Shown here piece by piece: positions 22,757-33,937 of a stretch of 64,000 nucleotides of DNA (position 1 is its first letter; each line of letters begins with the position of its first letter). The position numbers and the translations under genes are program-made. Location of the stretch: assembly GCA_015680685.1 (NCBI GenBank), contig MNCI01004126.1, positions 815,456-879,455 of the forward strand, read 5' to 3'. This DNA is from Gnetum montanum. Its lineage: Eukaryota; Streptophyta; Gnetopsida; Gnetales; Gnetaceae. Below the pieces are notes generated by a model that was not told the DNA's origin, ran no database searches, and worked only from the letters and a program-made list of their open reading frames with translations.

Positions 22757-22880
22757 CTATGCATGGACCCTGTCCATGAAGGGATCCTGGGCATTGAACC
22801 ATCTCCTCACTTTCCTCCACACCAAATGCTAGCGTCACCTCCTTCTTTCCTTTGCCCTTGTCTTGTTTGCCTTTACCCAT
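22757..22880 (-). pseudogene. possible first exon of the T2 antisense gene
   Basis: On the minus strand an ATG at 22880 opens a lysine- and glycine-rich start (MGKGKQDKGKGKKEV) that runs to a GTACAC donor after 22757. It is in the right place and strand to begin the antisense gene that ends at 18971. There is no T1 counterpart in the window, because T1 would have it left of position 1. Speculative. Confidence 0.25.
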
Positions 22881-23366
22881 TTTTCCCCGTAGGCTGCAAA
22901 TGTGGACGTTGTAGCTGTAGATCTAGCTTCGAATGATGTAGATCTAGGGCAAGATGCTGTACGCTTCCATACACACCTTGATTCTACCTCTACCTCTAAT
23001 GCCGGCTGTCCGCTACCCACCTTGCTTATGCTACCACTGTTACTACCCACCTTGCTTATGCTACCGTTATTTTGATTATGTTGACTCTTTTTCTTTTATC
23101 AATACCCAAACCTTAAACTTTAAAAATAAAAATATAAATATATATATATATATATTAAATTCTTATACATACACCTGACCTAGTACAACCTTAAATTGCC
23201 ACACATGGCCTGGTATGGCCTTAAACTCCCATTCACAACTCGACATGACCTTAAACTGTCATACGTCCAGGCATGATGGTAAACTACCCTTGGCGTACCA
23301 TTGGTTACATTTTAAATGTAAAATCAATTTCTTAAGAAAAAAGAAAACTAACCCTTGTTAACATAG
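22881..23366. other. end of spacer before RT
   Basis: 22970-23060 has a duplicated CCACCTTGCTTATGCTACC. 23132-23155 is a TA run. 23185-23310 holds three or four GACATGACCTTAAACTGTC-type units. An AG at 23365-23366 could serve as a splice acceptor leading into the RT frame; this is only suggested by analogy with Ogre elements. Confidence 0.45.
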
Positions 23367-24957
23367 CTCCCTATTTCATTGGATGGAGCAAACACATGGA
23401 TAGCAAGCAACTCTTCATACCGTTGACTATTGATGGACCACATGGAGCAATTAAACGAGAAATCAACTTAGAGTCCATTGATTTAGACTCCCCAACATAC
23501 GATAATTTAGTGGCATCAACCCAAGAAACATTAGATTGCTTTAAAGGAATGACAAAATCTCTGGACCTAGAAGCCGATAACATCATGAAAGATCCCCTAG
23601 CCGAAGTCCCCATAACTATGTTAGATGGCAAAGTTAAAATTCTAAAACTAAGTACTCTGTTAAATCCACAACTTACTAGTGACATAACTCAAGTGCTAAA
23701 AGACAACATGAAAGCATTCGCTTGGTCTTACACTGACATGCCTGGGCTCGACCCTCGAATAGTCTAGCATAACATTATACTTGATCCAAAACTAAGACTA
23801 GTGAAACAAAAAGCACGCAAGGTCAAGCCTGAAGTAGCGTTGGCAGTTCGCAATGAGATCACGAAGATTTATCAAGCTGGTTTCATTCGAGCTGTGGACT
23901 ACACTGATTGGGTATCCAACATGGTTATAGTCCCAAATAAGAATGAGAGCATTCTTCTATGTATTGACTTCCATTACTTCAACATTGCAACCATAAAGGA
24001 TGACTTCCCGCTACCTAGCATCGATCAACTTATTGATTCAACTATTCCTTTATTAATGACTTTTTAGGATACAACCGGATTAGGATCAATCCCAAACATC
24101 AACTCAGGACAACCTTTATGACACCATGGGGTACATTTTATTATACAATGATGCCATTTGGTCTCAAGAATGCTGGTGCTACGTATCAATGAGCGATGAC
24201 ATTCATCCTTAGTGATTACATGTTTAACTCGCTCAATGACTATGTAGATGACATTGCAGTCAAATCAAAAATAACTGAGCAACATGTACAAGATCTAGAT
24301 TTGGTACTGAAACGTTGTCTAAAATACAAGCTTAGACTCAACCCGAAGAAATGTGTCTTTGGGGTTAAAACAAGAAAAATGCTTGGATTCGTCGTATCTA
24401 AGACAATTATACGAGTATATCTAGATAAGGTTAAGGTAATAAAAAATCTAAAACCACCTAGCAACCTCACTGAACTTCACAGTCTACAAGGTAGATTACA
24501 GTTTATCATACATTTCATTGAAAAACTTACGGACCAGTTGAGGCCTATGCAACACTTATTGCACAAGAATGTCCACTTTCAATGGACTCCACAGTGCTAG
24601 CAAACCTTTGATAACCTCAAAACAACACTAGCTCAACTATCGATAGTTCATCCACCATAGAATAATAAACCATTTTACATTTATCTTGCAGCATCCAAAT
24701 CATCTATCGCATCTATGCTTTGTCAGAAACACGATGATGGAACTGAAATCCCTATTTACTACTTGAGCCATGCATTAGTAGCCTATGAACAACATTATAA
24801 TGATGTGGAAAGGTCATGCTTTGCCCTTATCTTTTCTTTAAAGAAGTGACAACGTTATCTCTTCCATAACCAAGTTAATATCATCTGTAAAGATAATGTG
24901 CTTAGAGCTATCACAAACAACATATATGAATCAAGTAAGATAGCTAGATGAAAAGCG
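23367..24957 (+). pseudogene. T2 reverse transcriptase and first RNase H
   Basis: The N-terminal region (23396-23766) ends with AFAWSYTDMPGLDP, the usual entry to Ty3/gypsy RT. The palm follows with FIRAVDYTDWVSNMVIVPNK, LCIDFHYFN and, after a deletion near 24050-24068 that removed the first catalytic Asp loop and shifted frame, GYNRIRINPKHQ, MMPFGLKNAGATYQ and the catalytic YVDD at 24241-24252. The thumb has CVFGVKTRKMLGFVVS. The classical RNase H remnant is 24600-24957 (PFYIYLAASKSSIASMLCQ, IYYLSHALVAYEQHY) with several stops. RT would copy the element RNA into cDNA; it cannot be active here. Confidence 0.85.
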
Positions 24958-25520
24958 ATGACTGCTAAGTTTGACCTGTGCTACATAGCTCAATCATCAG
25001 TTAAAGGTCAAGCTATAGTCAATCAAATGACCACATCACTGATGCAAGACCAAGCAACAATCAACCAAGAGTTTCTAGATGAGAACGTAAACACAATAGA
25101 CACAATACCTAATAAATACAATGCAATCCTAAATTTTGATGGAGCATCAACCTCCCGAGGAGGAAGTGTTACAGCTATCATCACATATCCCTCTAGGGAG
25201 ATCCGACCCTTTGCTTATCATTTAAACTTTTCTTGTACTAATAACGTGGAAGAGTACGAAGGTCTTCTTAGAGGTCTCATGGAAGCACTAGCTTCAGAAA
25301 CCACATGGCTCATAGTTAGAGGCAACTCACAGTTGGTCATCAATCAGGTCACAGATGTATACACGTGTAAAGCTTTACATTTCCAACCATACTGTGACTT
25401 GGCAAAGAACCTATTGAAACAATTCACAAACATAGATATACAACATGTTTCCAGAAGTGACAATATCATTGCATATGCACTTGCAACATTAGCCCTAAAC
25501 ATTTCACCTGACATGTTTCA
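24958..25520 (+). pseudogene. T2 second (archaeal-type) RNase H
   Basis: After the retroviral RNase H a second RNase H fold is recognisable: LNFDGASTSRGG near 25132 (first catalytic Asp), NNVEEYEGLLRGL near 25240 (catalytic Glu), RGNSQLVINQV near 25320, and VSRSDNIIAYALATLA near 25450. In intact proteins the last two blocks read GDSQLV and ADxLA; here both Asp are changed, to Asn and Tyr. A double RNase H, the second of archaeal type, is a known mark of the plant Tat lineage. The frame is open from 24958 into integrase. Confidence 0.8.
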
Positions 25521-26817
25521 TACGTTGCCTAGTTCCATAATGAGTTGTGCCAAGCCCATAACTGACACTCCCGATGAACTACCCATAGCATCCATTAGCA
25601 CAACATACATCGTGGAATGGTATGATGACATAAAAGAGTACCTTCTACATAGTGAACCACCTCAACATCTAATGAATGCTCAGAAGGACGCATTGCGGAA
25701 ATGCTCTCGGCAATATGCACTAGTAGGGGACACGTTATGTTGTCGATCCTATGAAGACATTTTGTTAGTGTGCGTTAGTAGCATCGATGGCCAAACCATT
25801 GTGGAGCAAGTTCATGAAGGACTTTACGGAGGGCACATAGCACCCAAGGCAATGGCAACCAAAATCAGACGTTTAGGCTACTATTGGCCGTACATGGAGT
25901 ACGACTGTTTCTCCAAAGTTAAAACGTGCAACATCTGTCAAAAACATGGTAATCTTATACATGTGCCACCTAACGAGTTGCATACAGCTCAAATCACATG
26001 GCCTTTTCAGAAATGGGGGTTAGACATCATTGGACCAATAACTCCCCCATCTTCTGTAAGACATAGCTTCATTATAACCACAATAGAATATTTCACAAAA
26101 TGGGTAGAAGCTATTCCTCTTAGGAAGACCACATCAAAATAAGTATGCAACTTCATCCTTGACAACATTGTGACTCGTTTTGGCATTCTAATGACCATAA
26201 TCACTGATAACGGGCCACAATTTAGTAGTGTCGAAACCAAAACCTTTTCTAAGAGCCTAGGCATCAAACATTCATTTTCAACACCATACTATCCTTAGAG
26301 CAATGGTCAAGTAGAATTCATGAATAAAACGGTCATCATGGTGCTTAAGAAAATTCTTAATCAAAGCAAAAGAAGATGGCATGAACAGCTAGTGTACGTG
26401 CTATGGGCATATCGAACGATGCAGAGAACATCCACAGGTAAAACATTGTACAGTCTTATCTATGGTTCAGAAGTTGTTTTACCTTTGGAGTTGCAGGTAC
26501 CTTCATTGTAGATCACACTCTCTAGACTCCTCGATGAAAGTCAAAATAATGACTCATGAATTTTTGACCTTGACTCAGTGGAGGAGGAACAAACACGCAC
26601 ACTGGATCAAATCGAGTGATACCAGATGCAACAATAACAGCGACATCAACATGACATTCACAAGTGCCCAATCAAGGCAAGTGACCTTGTCCTTAAGACG
26701 GTCCTCGAACACATGGACAAATTCTTGGCCAACTGTGAAGGGCCTTACTTGGTCACCAAAGCATATGAAAATGGAGCGTTCAAACTAGCTGATATGGATG
26801 GTAACAAGCTTGCATCA
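25521..26817 (+). pseudogene. T2 integrase
   Basis: HHCC zinc-binding block at about 25800-25960 (VHEGLYGGH then CNICQKHG). The catalytic core keeps all three acids: WGLDIIGP near 26018, ITDNGPQF near 26204, SNGQVEFMN near 26302. The C-terminal GPYLVTKAYENGAFKL block near 26742 is the GPY/F module; no chromodomain follows. Stops at 26140-26142, near 26297 and at 26509-26511, plus several after, interrupt one continuous frame. Integrase would join the cDNA to host DNA with the 5-bp stagger seen as GGTGG. Confidence 0.85.
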
Positions 26818-27340
26818 TGATGGTAAATTGATACCACAGACTTGTCCTGGCATCATGATGGTAAACTGATACCACAGACTCATCCTGGTATAATGACGGT
26901 AAAATGATACCATAGACTCATCCTGGCATCATGATGGTAAACTGATACCCTAGACTCATCCTGGCATCATGATGGTAAACTGATACCACATACTTGTCTT
27001 GGCATCATGATGGTAAACTGATACCATAGATTCGTCTTGGCATCATGATGGTAAATTGATACCACAGATTCGTCCTAGAATCATGATGGTAAACTGATAC
27101 CACAAACTTGTCCTCGCATCATGATGGTAAACTGATACCACAGATTCATCCTAGCATCATGACGGTAAACTAATACCACAGATTCGTCCTGGCATCATGA
27201 TGGCAAACTAATACCACAGACTTGTCTTGGCATCATGATGGTAAATTGATACCATAGACTCATCCTGGCATCATGACAATAAACTGATACCACATAACAG
27301 TCCTGGCATCATGACCTAAGAATGATACCACAGATCATCC
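26810..27340 (+). repeat. 38-bp tandem repeat after integrase
   Basis: About 13 copies of a 38-bp unit with core CATCATGATGGTAAACTGAT and ACCACAGACTCATCCTGG. Starts at 26851, 26889 and 26927 show an exact 38-bp period. The unit is not a multiple of three and begins at the end of integrase. 27343-27530 continues with looser GCCATGACTATAAACTAGC units. Arrays in this place are known for Ogre elements and can seed satellites. Confidence 0.85.
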
Positions 27341-27530
27341 GAAATGATAATAAACTACCACATTCTCATCTACCAGAGTTTGCTAAGACTATAAACTAGC
27401 TCGCCTCTCCATAGTTCGCCATGACTATAAACTAGCATTGCACTATCTGCTATGACATTAAACTAGCAACGTCCAATAGGTTATGATGTAAAACTAACCC
27501 ACAACAGTCCACCAAGACTATAAACTGGCA

Positions 27531-28679
27531 ACTTCTTCACTAGCCTACAAATCTGTTGCTATAATCAAATGGCGTGTCTTCATCAACCTACTACATGAAT
27601 TCATCACATGTACTTTGACAACATTGCTGCTGCTTAATTTTGTTGGTCTGCGGTTGCATGTGGTGTCTCCATCCCATCAGTTGCATCCACGTTTAAAGTG
27701 TTAAGCTAACTCATCCACTTGCGGTTTTCTTGTCTTCTTGGAGTTGTGTTTGCAGGATGACACCCAAAGCTGTTCATACACGGATGCACTTCATCACAGC
27801 AATGAGGTACCACATTGTTCCTAATGCATATAACCAGGTTAATCAAACTATTCACAAGTACATTTCCAGTTCCCCAAATGTCCCTCATTCCCTAGCATGT
27901 TCTCTCTACTTTGCTCAGTTACATTTCCTAGATACATCCCAGTCACCCCAAAACTCTAAACACATGGTTGCACACTATAACTCTCAAAGCAGTTGCAACA
28001 CATAGCACAACACATGAAACAGATACAAGCACACTAGCACAAGTATACCATTGAAATAGAGCTTTGTTCAAAAATAAAAAATAAAAAATAAAAAAATATA
28101 TAAAAAATCAAAGAGCAAAATCCATCACAAGACCCTTGGCACTTCCCATACAAGTCCCAAGCAGGAAGGTACTTGTCTTGGAAGAAAACACTCGTGTCTC
28201 AAAAAATCATGTTGCATCCCACTGCATGGCTTTGGCTATTGGACAATGGGTTCCCTTTGACACTCAACAAGGGTTCTGTTTCTCCAAAGAATGCAACACC
28301 TCACCATGTGGCTTTGGTTGTGACAACGAGTTCTCTTAAATAGGATACAAGAGTTTCATTCCTCCAAAGGACGCACATCCCATGCCTTGGTCCCAAGTTT
28401 GCTAGATACTGGATACTATCAAGGACCAACATGATCTATTCACACAAGAGCATTCCTCTTTCCACAGTTAAATAAAATCATCCGTTCATAAATCCCCAAT
28501 CTTAAAGTCACAAATCGTCCCCCTATACATCTCAAAACCTCATTTCTCGATCCCATGTACTTTTGAACACGGTGCAATGACGTCTGGCCAAGTGCCAAAG
28601 AACAATGCTGGATGCTAAGTTGCTTGTGGTGTTTTGTACTTCTTTGTTAATGCCTCTCGAGTAGATTCCTCCAGGAATC
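27531..28679 (+). other. T2 3' untranslated region
   Basis: Between the repeat array and the polypurine tract. A short open frame at 27730-28002 has no recognised domain. 28070-28110 is A-rich. 28130-28340 holds a duplicated segment with GCA(C/T)..CATGGCTTTGG. Nothing supported as coding. Confidence 0.5.
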
Positions 28680-28695
28680 AAAAAAGAGGGACCAA
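28680..28695 (+). promoter_or_regulatory. T2 polypurine tract
   Basis: AAAAAAGAGGGACCAA directly before the 3' LTR start TGAAACACC. A purine run here is the primer for plus-strand DNA synthesis. Confidence 0.75.
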
Positions 28696-30655
28696 TGAAA
28701 CACCACAAAATTTTGGCATAGCACTTTTAGACAAGAATCAAGCTAAGTCATGTTGCTGCCCAACATGAGTACAACATGACCAAACTTGAGAGCCTCCAAA
28801 ATGACATGAAATGACATATAATGCAGTGAGAAATAGAGCAAGAAAGGCCCCCTTGGGGCCCATAGGTGACTATACAAACTTATAGCATCCAGAATCAAAA
28901 GTTTTGGGCTCAAAATGCTTGGTTTTGACTAAGTATAATTTGGCTAAATTTTCAGATGCTGCTCAGCGTAAGGCTCAGTGTCACCAACTTTTGGAGCCTC
29001 AAAACCAAGTTAAAATAGGCCAAAATTAAGCACAGGGATTCACCATAACCTTTGCAAGGTCCCTAGTAGGTCCTAGCCTCTAGAAAATCAAGATTTGGGC
29101 CTCAAATGTGCCACTTTAACTTGGTGACATTGGGGTTATTTTTCAAACGCCGCTTAGTTTAAGGCTCAGCGTCACCAACTTTTGGAGCCTTGAAACCAAG
29201 TTAAAATAGGCTGAAATCAAGAAAAATGACCCCCATGACCTTCACCAAGGTCCCTAGTAGGTCCCAGCCTCCAAAAACTCAATATTTGGACCTCAAATAT
29301 GCCACTTTGACTTGGTGACGCTAGGGTTATTTTTCAGACGCTGCTCAGTGTAAGCCTCAGTGTCACCAACTAAAATAGGGCAAAAAAAACATCCAAATTA
29401 GCCCAAATTTGGCACACAGAACATGGCATGAAGATCCACTCTAAAAATGGGTCTCATAGGTCAAAAATGAATTCAAAATGCACTATTTTTAGGTCATTGA
29501 CTCTTAGTCACACTGACATACTTCCAGTAGCGTAAGGATCAGTGTCACCAACCGAAACAAGGCCAAAACAACATCCAAATCAGCCAAAATTTGGAACACA
29601 GAACCCTCATGAGCCATGTCATGTAGATCCACTCTAAAAATGGGTATCCCAGGTCAAAAATGGATTCAAAATGTACTATTTTCAGGTCATACGCTATTAG
29701 TGACGCTAACGTTGGACGCTGATGCTAGACGTTGACGCCAGACGCTAACACCAGAATAGGTTGCACACACATCAAAGCCAGATCCATGCATGCTAGAGGA
29801 TTTGGAAGCATAAAAAAAAGCATAGATCTGCAGATCCAGAGGCCAGACATCTAGATCCACTCTTGTACTTTAACATTCTTTATAATTTTTTGCATTTTTC
29901 AGCGTATCAAGCTCTTATGCTGTGGATTACACATGTCAACGTAAGAGATCTTGGTCACACTGCATGCTATACATCATAACATTTCATGCATCCAATCAAC
30001 CCACACACTTGTCACCCAATCTGAAGTATGCTCACCCTGCAGCCATTGATCTTCTTCCAGATCTGAATCTCATGCCTAAAATCCTATAAATCTCTTGTTT
30101 TTCCACTAGATCAGGGTTCAAAAAATTCAAATCTCACACACTTAAGAAATTTGGGCATCATTCTCATATGCTGGGCTTCATATAGATTAGATGTTGTACA
30201 CCTGAAACCCAAAAAAAAACCTGCATCTTCCCAACATTCGTTTTTATCCATCGGGGCTAAACGTCTGCCTTGCGAATCACTCCGCAACTACATTCTGACC
30301 AGTGCATATTCTAATTGTTTATCAGTACAAACAGTTTGCATTTTTGCTCATATTTTTGTAGTTTATATTATTTTTCCTGTTCACATTTTCCTATTTTCGT
30401 TATTTAAATATTTTACATTTGTTTTTATTTTTTTTATGTTCGATTTTTTTGCATTCATTTACATATAACCCAACATACCGTGATTGTGTACGTTTGGGGA
30501 AGTCCTCATTTGATCCATGTGCAGACCATTCAATGCACTCTGCCTCCATTGATTTCCAATTTGCCCTCAGGTGAAGGCAGGATATTACTATTTCATCCAT
30601 AGATCTCTTGGTGTCCATTCATTCCAGCCTCTCACTGACGATTTCGGACAGTATA
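28696..30655 (+). repeat. T2 3' LTR (1960 bp)
   Basis: Starts TGAAACACCACAAAATTTTGG and ends GATTTCGGACAGTATA, the final CA having become TA. It aligns throughout with the 5' LTR, with many scattered substitutions and small indels, so the insertion is old. The GGTGG target duplication follows. Confidence 0.9.
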
Positions 30656-31662
30656 GGTGGTTCAAACTGAAAACCTTGACTAAGGAGCACCACTGACCTC
30701 ACCCCATCTTTGACGGGAACTCCCAAAGAACCTGAAGACCTTGGAGACCATGGTGATCCAAATAACATAGCTAAAACTGGTGAACCAAATTCTCCTCCCC
30801 AACAAACACCTTGTGGATCTTGGAATATCTTCATCCCCACTCACTTATTATCTCCCCCTGGAGTATCTAATGACCTAGGCAATGTCCCAGCAACATCATC
30901 CTTTCATCCTTCCTCTACCACCATTGTTGTTACCACAAACATCATTTTCTACATCTCCTCTATTGCTCATGCATTAGCTTTCACAAGCTCCTAACTCAGC
31001 ATCTCCCTCTTAGCTACATTAGAGATCGTATTGATTACCCTGTCACCCACTTGCCTTGGTAGGGCCCCACTAGAAAAACCAAAACCACACCAATCTTCAA
31101 AAATCCTAGAGGAACCTATCAAGCCCTAGCTTTTCACATCACAATCTTCCAATTTTCATCTTCTGGCAAGGCTTCCTTTGATGGACCCTGCAATCCTTTG
31201 TTAGATGACCCTACTTTCTGTAGGTCCCATAGCTCATCAGTAGTGTAACCCTTTTGCATCCCCCAGAACTATGATCACATCCTCATATTCTATGAAAACC
31301 TTTTGCTCCCTTATGGGGAGGACCATCGTAATCTTTTTGACCAAATGTTTCACGGGCAACAACCTCCAAAAGCAAAACTGAGTGAAACCCAGCCACTCCC
31401 TAACCCTCATACACTAGTCAAAGAGATAAAATCTCCAAAGAATTCATCTAGGGTTTTATGAAAATATAAGGTCCAAAACTTCCATGAGATCCCTAAAATT
31501 TAAATCTAGATAGGGGCCTTAGTAAAAAGGTCTAGGTCATGGTGTACACCTAGATGCCAGTGGATTAGGGCCAGACACCTTACCCCAAAAAATTGCAAAA
31601 AGCTAGTTAAAACCTAATCCCTTTCTTTCATAGTCAAAAAAGTAAAAAGAAGTTCATTCTTT
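30656..31662 (-). other. continuation of the old repeat split by T2
   Basis: Downstream half of the sequence interrupted by T2. On the minus strand it has short open pieces, for example FGSPVLAMLFGSP near 30770 and, near 31330, VARETFGQKDYDGPPHK, with a Cys/His-poor remnant that could be a LINE ORF1 RNA-binding region. The link to LINEs is weak. Confidence 0.3.
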
Positions 31663-31690
31663 GGGGGGGGGGGGGGGGGGGGGGGGGGGN
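31663..31690. other. 27-G run ending in an unknown base
   Basis: An uninterrupted G run at 31663-31689 followed by a single N. This is most simply a sequencing or assembly break, so adjacency across it is not assured. Confidence 0.85.
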
Positions 31691-32329
31691 ACATGGAAAA
31701 ATCTCTAGTGAATGGTCATCCACTTTTTAAACAAATCAAAATTGAGTCCAATGCCCATAGAAATGAACTTCCCTATTAAAATTGACTCAATAGCTGTGAG
31801 CCCCTCCATAGGTGGTCCCTTGATGTGTAGGCACATCAGACCCTTCCCCTACTCACATGCCTCAATTCCACCCATCTCAAGGCATGAAGCAACCCTTGAA
31901 CAAGATCTAACCCTTGAACTCGATCTAGGCCCCCTAACCTCAACACCTCCACTTGAGTTCCCTCCTGCCACCCCACCCGAGCTTGCTCCATCAATCATTC
32001 CACTATCCCATATACCTCTACCCTCCTCTCTCCCTAAGTTCATGCCCATTTCCCTACCATTCAAAATCTCATTTCCTCTACATTTTGAAAATTTGACTAT
32101 TAATAGTGAGTAAATTGGAATTATTCCACATAACTTTTTTAAATTTTGTACATGCATTTCAACCATAAATACCTTGATCTTTTTTATTATAATTTAATTT
32201 CTATTCAAATCTCTGTGTTATTATAACTTCAATTTTTTTATCCTAGTTCTTTGGTATCTTTATTATCTACTTTATTTTCTTGCCAGTCAATAACTAAATT
32301 ACTTGAAAAAAGGTGCCCACACTTTGTCC
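31691..32329. other. no supported gene
   Basis: A 133-codon open frame (31712-32110, plus) is rich in Pro, Leu and Ser with no domain; the composition looks like chance opening of CT-rich DNA. The rest is AT-rich. Confidence 0.4.
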
Positions 32330-32425
32330 ACTCTTTAGGCTATAAAAAGGTAACCATAGTTTTGTCCACTCTTTAAGATATATAAAAGGCCCCATCATTT
32401 GCTCCACTCTTTAGGCTATAAATCA
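32330..32425 (+). repeat. three tandem units each with a TATA-like box
   Basis: Three copies of TTTG(T/C)CCACTCTTTAGGCTATAAA at roughly 45-50 bp spacing, each ending in a TATAAA or TATATAAA word. Could be a duplicated core promoter or an LTR fragment. No transcript start can be assigned. Confidence 0.5.
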
Positions 32426-32639
32426 TGATGGCCCCCCTACCCCACCTCCCCTATGCCTATTACCACATATTCATACTCTTAGATAAACTGACACTACTGA
32501 CTAGGAGACACTCAAAAAGTAACATCTAGCATTAGATATTGGAAGAGAGAGAGATACACACATGTTAGGTTGATTGAAAACACATCATTATTATCCTTTT
32601 AAATGTGTTTTAACACCACTTCAACCCTTCTCACTTACC

Positions 32640-33330
32640 AAAGTACTCAGTTACACTTGGGGCCACCAAAAATCCTCCAAAATGATCATCATTTAGCCAT
32701 AGCAACAAACACATAGTATGAGGGTGCTACCTTCATCAAAAGAGGGAGCCACAGTGACACAACCACAATGAACTCAAGGTGCTTAATAAGAGAGGGAGCT
32801 ATCTTATAGCAACAATCATCCAAAGTAGCTATTGTAGGGTGCTACCTCCAAGTTCAAAGGGAGCCACTGTGATGACAGCACCCCTAAATCTACAATGGCA
32901 CCTCACAAGGGGAGGGAGCTACAACTACATCATACACTTGGGCATCCATAAACACTTACCTAGACCACAAAATTTTCATCTTGAAGACCCCACAAAACAC
33001 TTTCATGAGTCATAGCCCACATGATCATCATTTAGCCATAACAACAAACATGTAGTGAAAGGGTGATACCTCCAACCACTTTATGAGAAAGCCACACAAA
33101 CTACATCTACCTTTGGGTGCTATATCCATAGCTTAGAGGGAGGTATCTACTAATAATGAAATCACCCAGCTATGGGAGCCATAGCGACTTCACCCCTAAA
33201 GCTATGGTTGTACCTCACTACCAAGGAAGCTATAGCTACATTGTATACTTGAAGGCCCCATGCCTACACCTCATCCCATGGAGTAACTTATTCAAGTACC
33301 TAGTTACACTATCCATACTTGACCCCACCA
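32640..33330. repeat. two-copy duplication of about 340 bp
   Basis: The phrase GATCATCATTTAGCCATA recurs at 32684 and 33023, a shift of 339 bp, and the text after it stays alignable (GGGTGCTACCTCC..GGGAGCCAC). Within each copy, shorter GGTGCTACCT..AGGGAGC modules repeat. Non-coding. Confidence 0.55.
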
Positions 33331-33937
33331 ATCGATGGGATTACTATACAAGGTGTGTTCTCATACCTTACCCCATCAACCTATGGGTTTTATTACTTAG
33401 GGATGACTTATTCATTGGCTGGGATTTTTGATTTAATTATATGATTATAAAATTAGATGTTTTCACATACCTTAGGGATACATAAAGACTTGGGGCCCCA
33501 TATTTTCTATCTAGGATTTTGGCTCACTAATGGATGCATATATGACATAAGGTGAAATGCTTAGCATGTAAAACCTAAAACTTGGGGGGGCCCATATACA
33601 TAATAATATAATGTTAGGGTGACAACTTGTTAACACACTTGAAGCATTAATTGTTGAACACTCAAGGTGTCAACACCTAAAAATACAAAACTCTATTCTT
33701 TAATAATTCAAGATTAACAACTAACACAGGGTGAAATGCTTAACATATAAAACTTAAAACTTTGGGGCCCCATAACCTAAAGAGTGACAAGTCAAGATGT
33801 CAACAAGTCAACTTGGAGGCCCCATAGCACATTGTCTCATCTTCAACCTTTAGAGATGAACTACAACATTATGAACCTTCACTTTTCCCTTCAAACCATC
33901 TAATATAATCTTTTTAATTTTATCTTTAATGATAATC
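33331..33937. other. no gene; short direct repeats
   Basis: Contains two copies of GGTGAAATGCTTA(G/A)CATGTAAAAC followed by GGGGCCCATA (near 33550 and 33730). Nothing coding. Confidence 0.45.

Larger units (their letters stand above)
11627..30655 (+). mobile_element. complete Tat-lineage retrotransposon T2 (19,029 bp)
   Basis: Both LTRs are present and flanked by a perfect 5-bp target duplication, GGTGG at 11622-11626 and 30656-30660. Order: 5' LTR, primer site, leader, gag, protease, about 5 kb spacer with antisense exon, RT, RNase H, a second RNase H of the archaeal type, integrase, 38-bp tandem repeats, polypurine tract, 3' LTR. The double RNase H, the integrase after it and the size place it in Tat, in the size class of Ogre-like elements. 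Ogre elements are known to have an intron between protease and RT, and the 5 kb spacer sits there. Stops and frameshifts in all domains make it non-autonomous. Confidence 0.9.

Noticed and set aside
31712-32110. 133-codon Pro/Leu-rich plus frame
   Set aside because: No recognisable motif, lies next to an assembly break, and the opposite strand is open as well.
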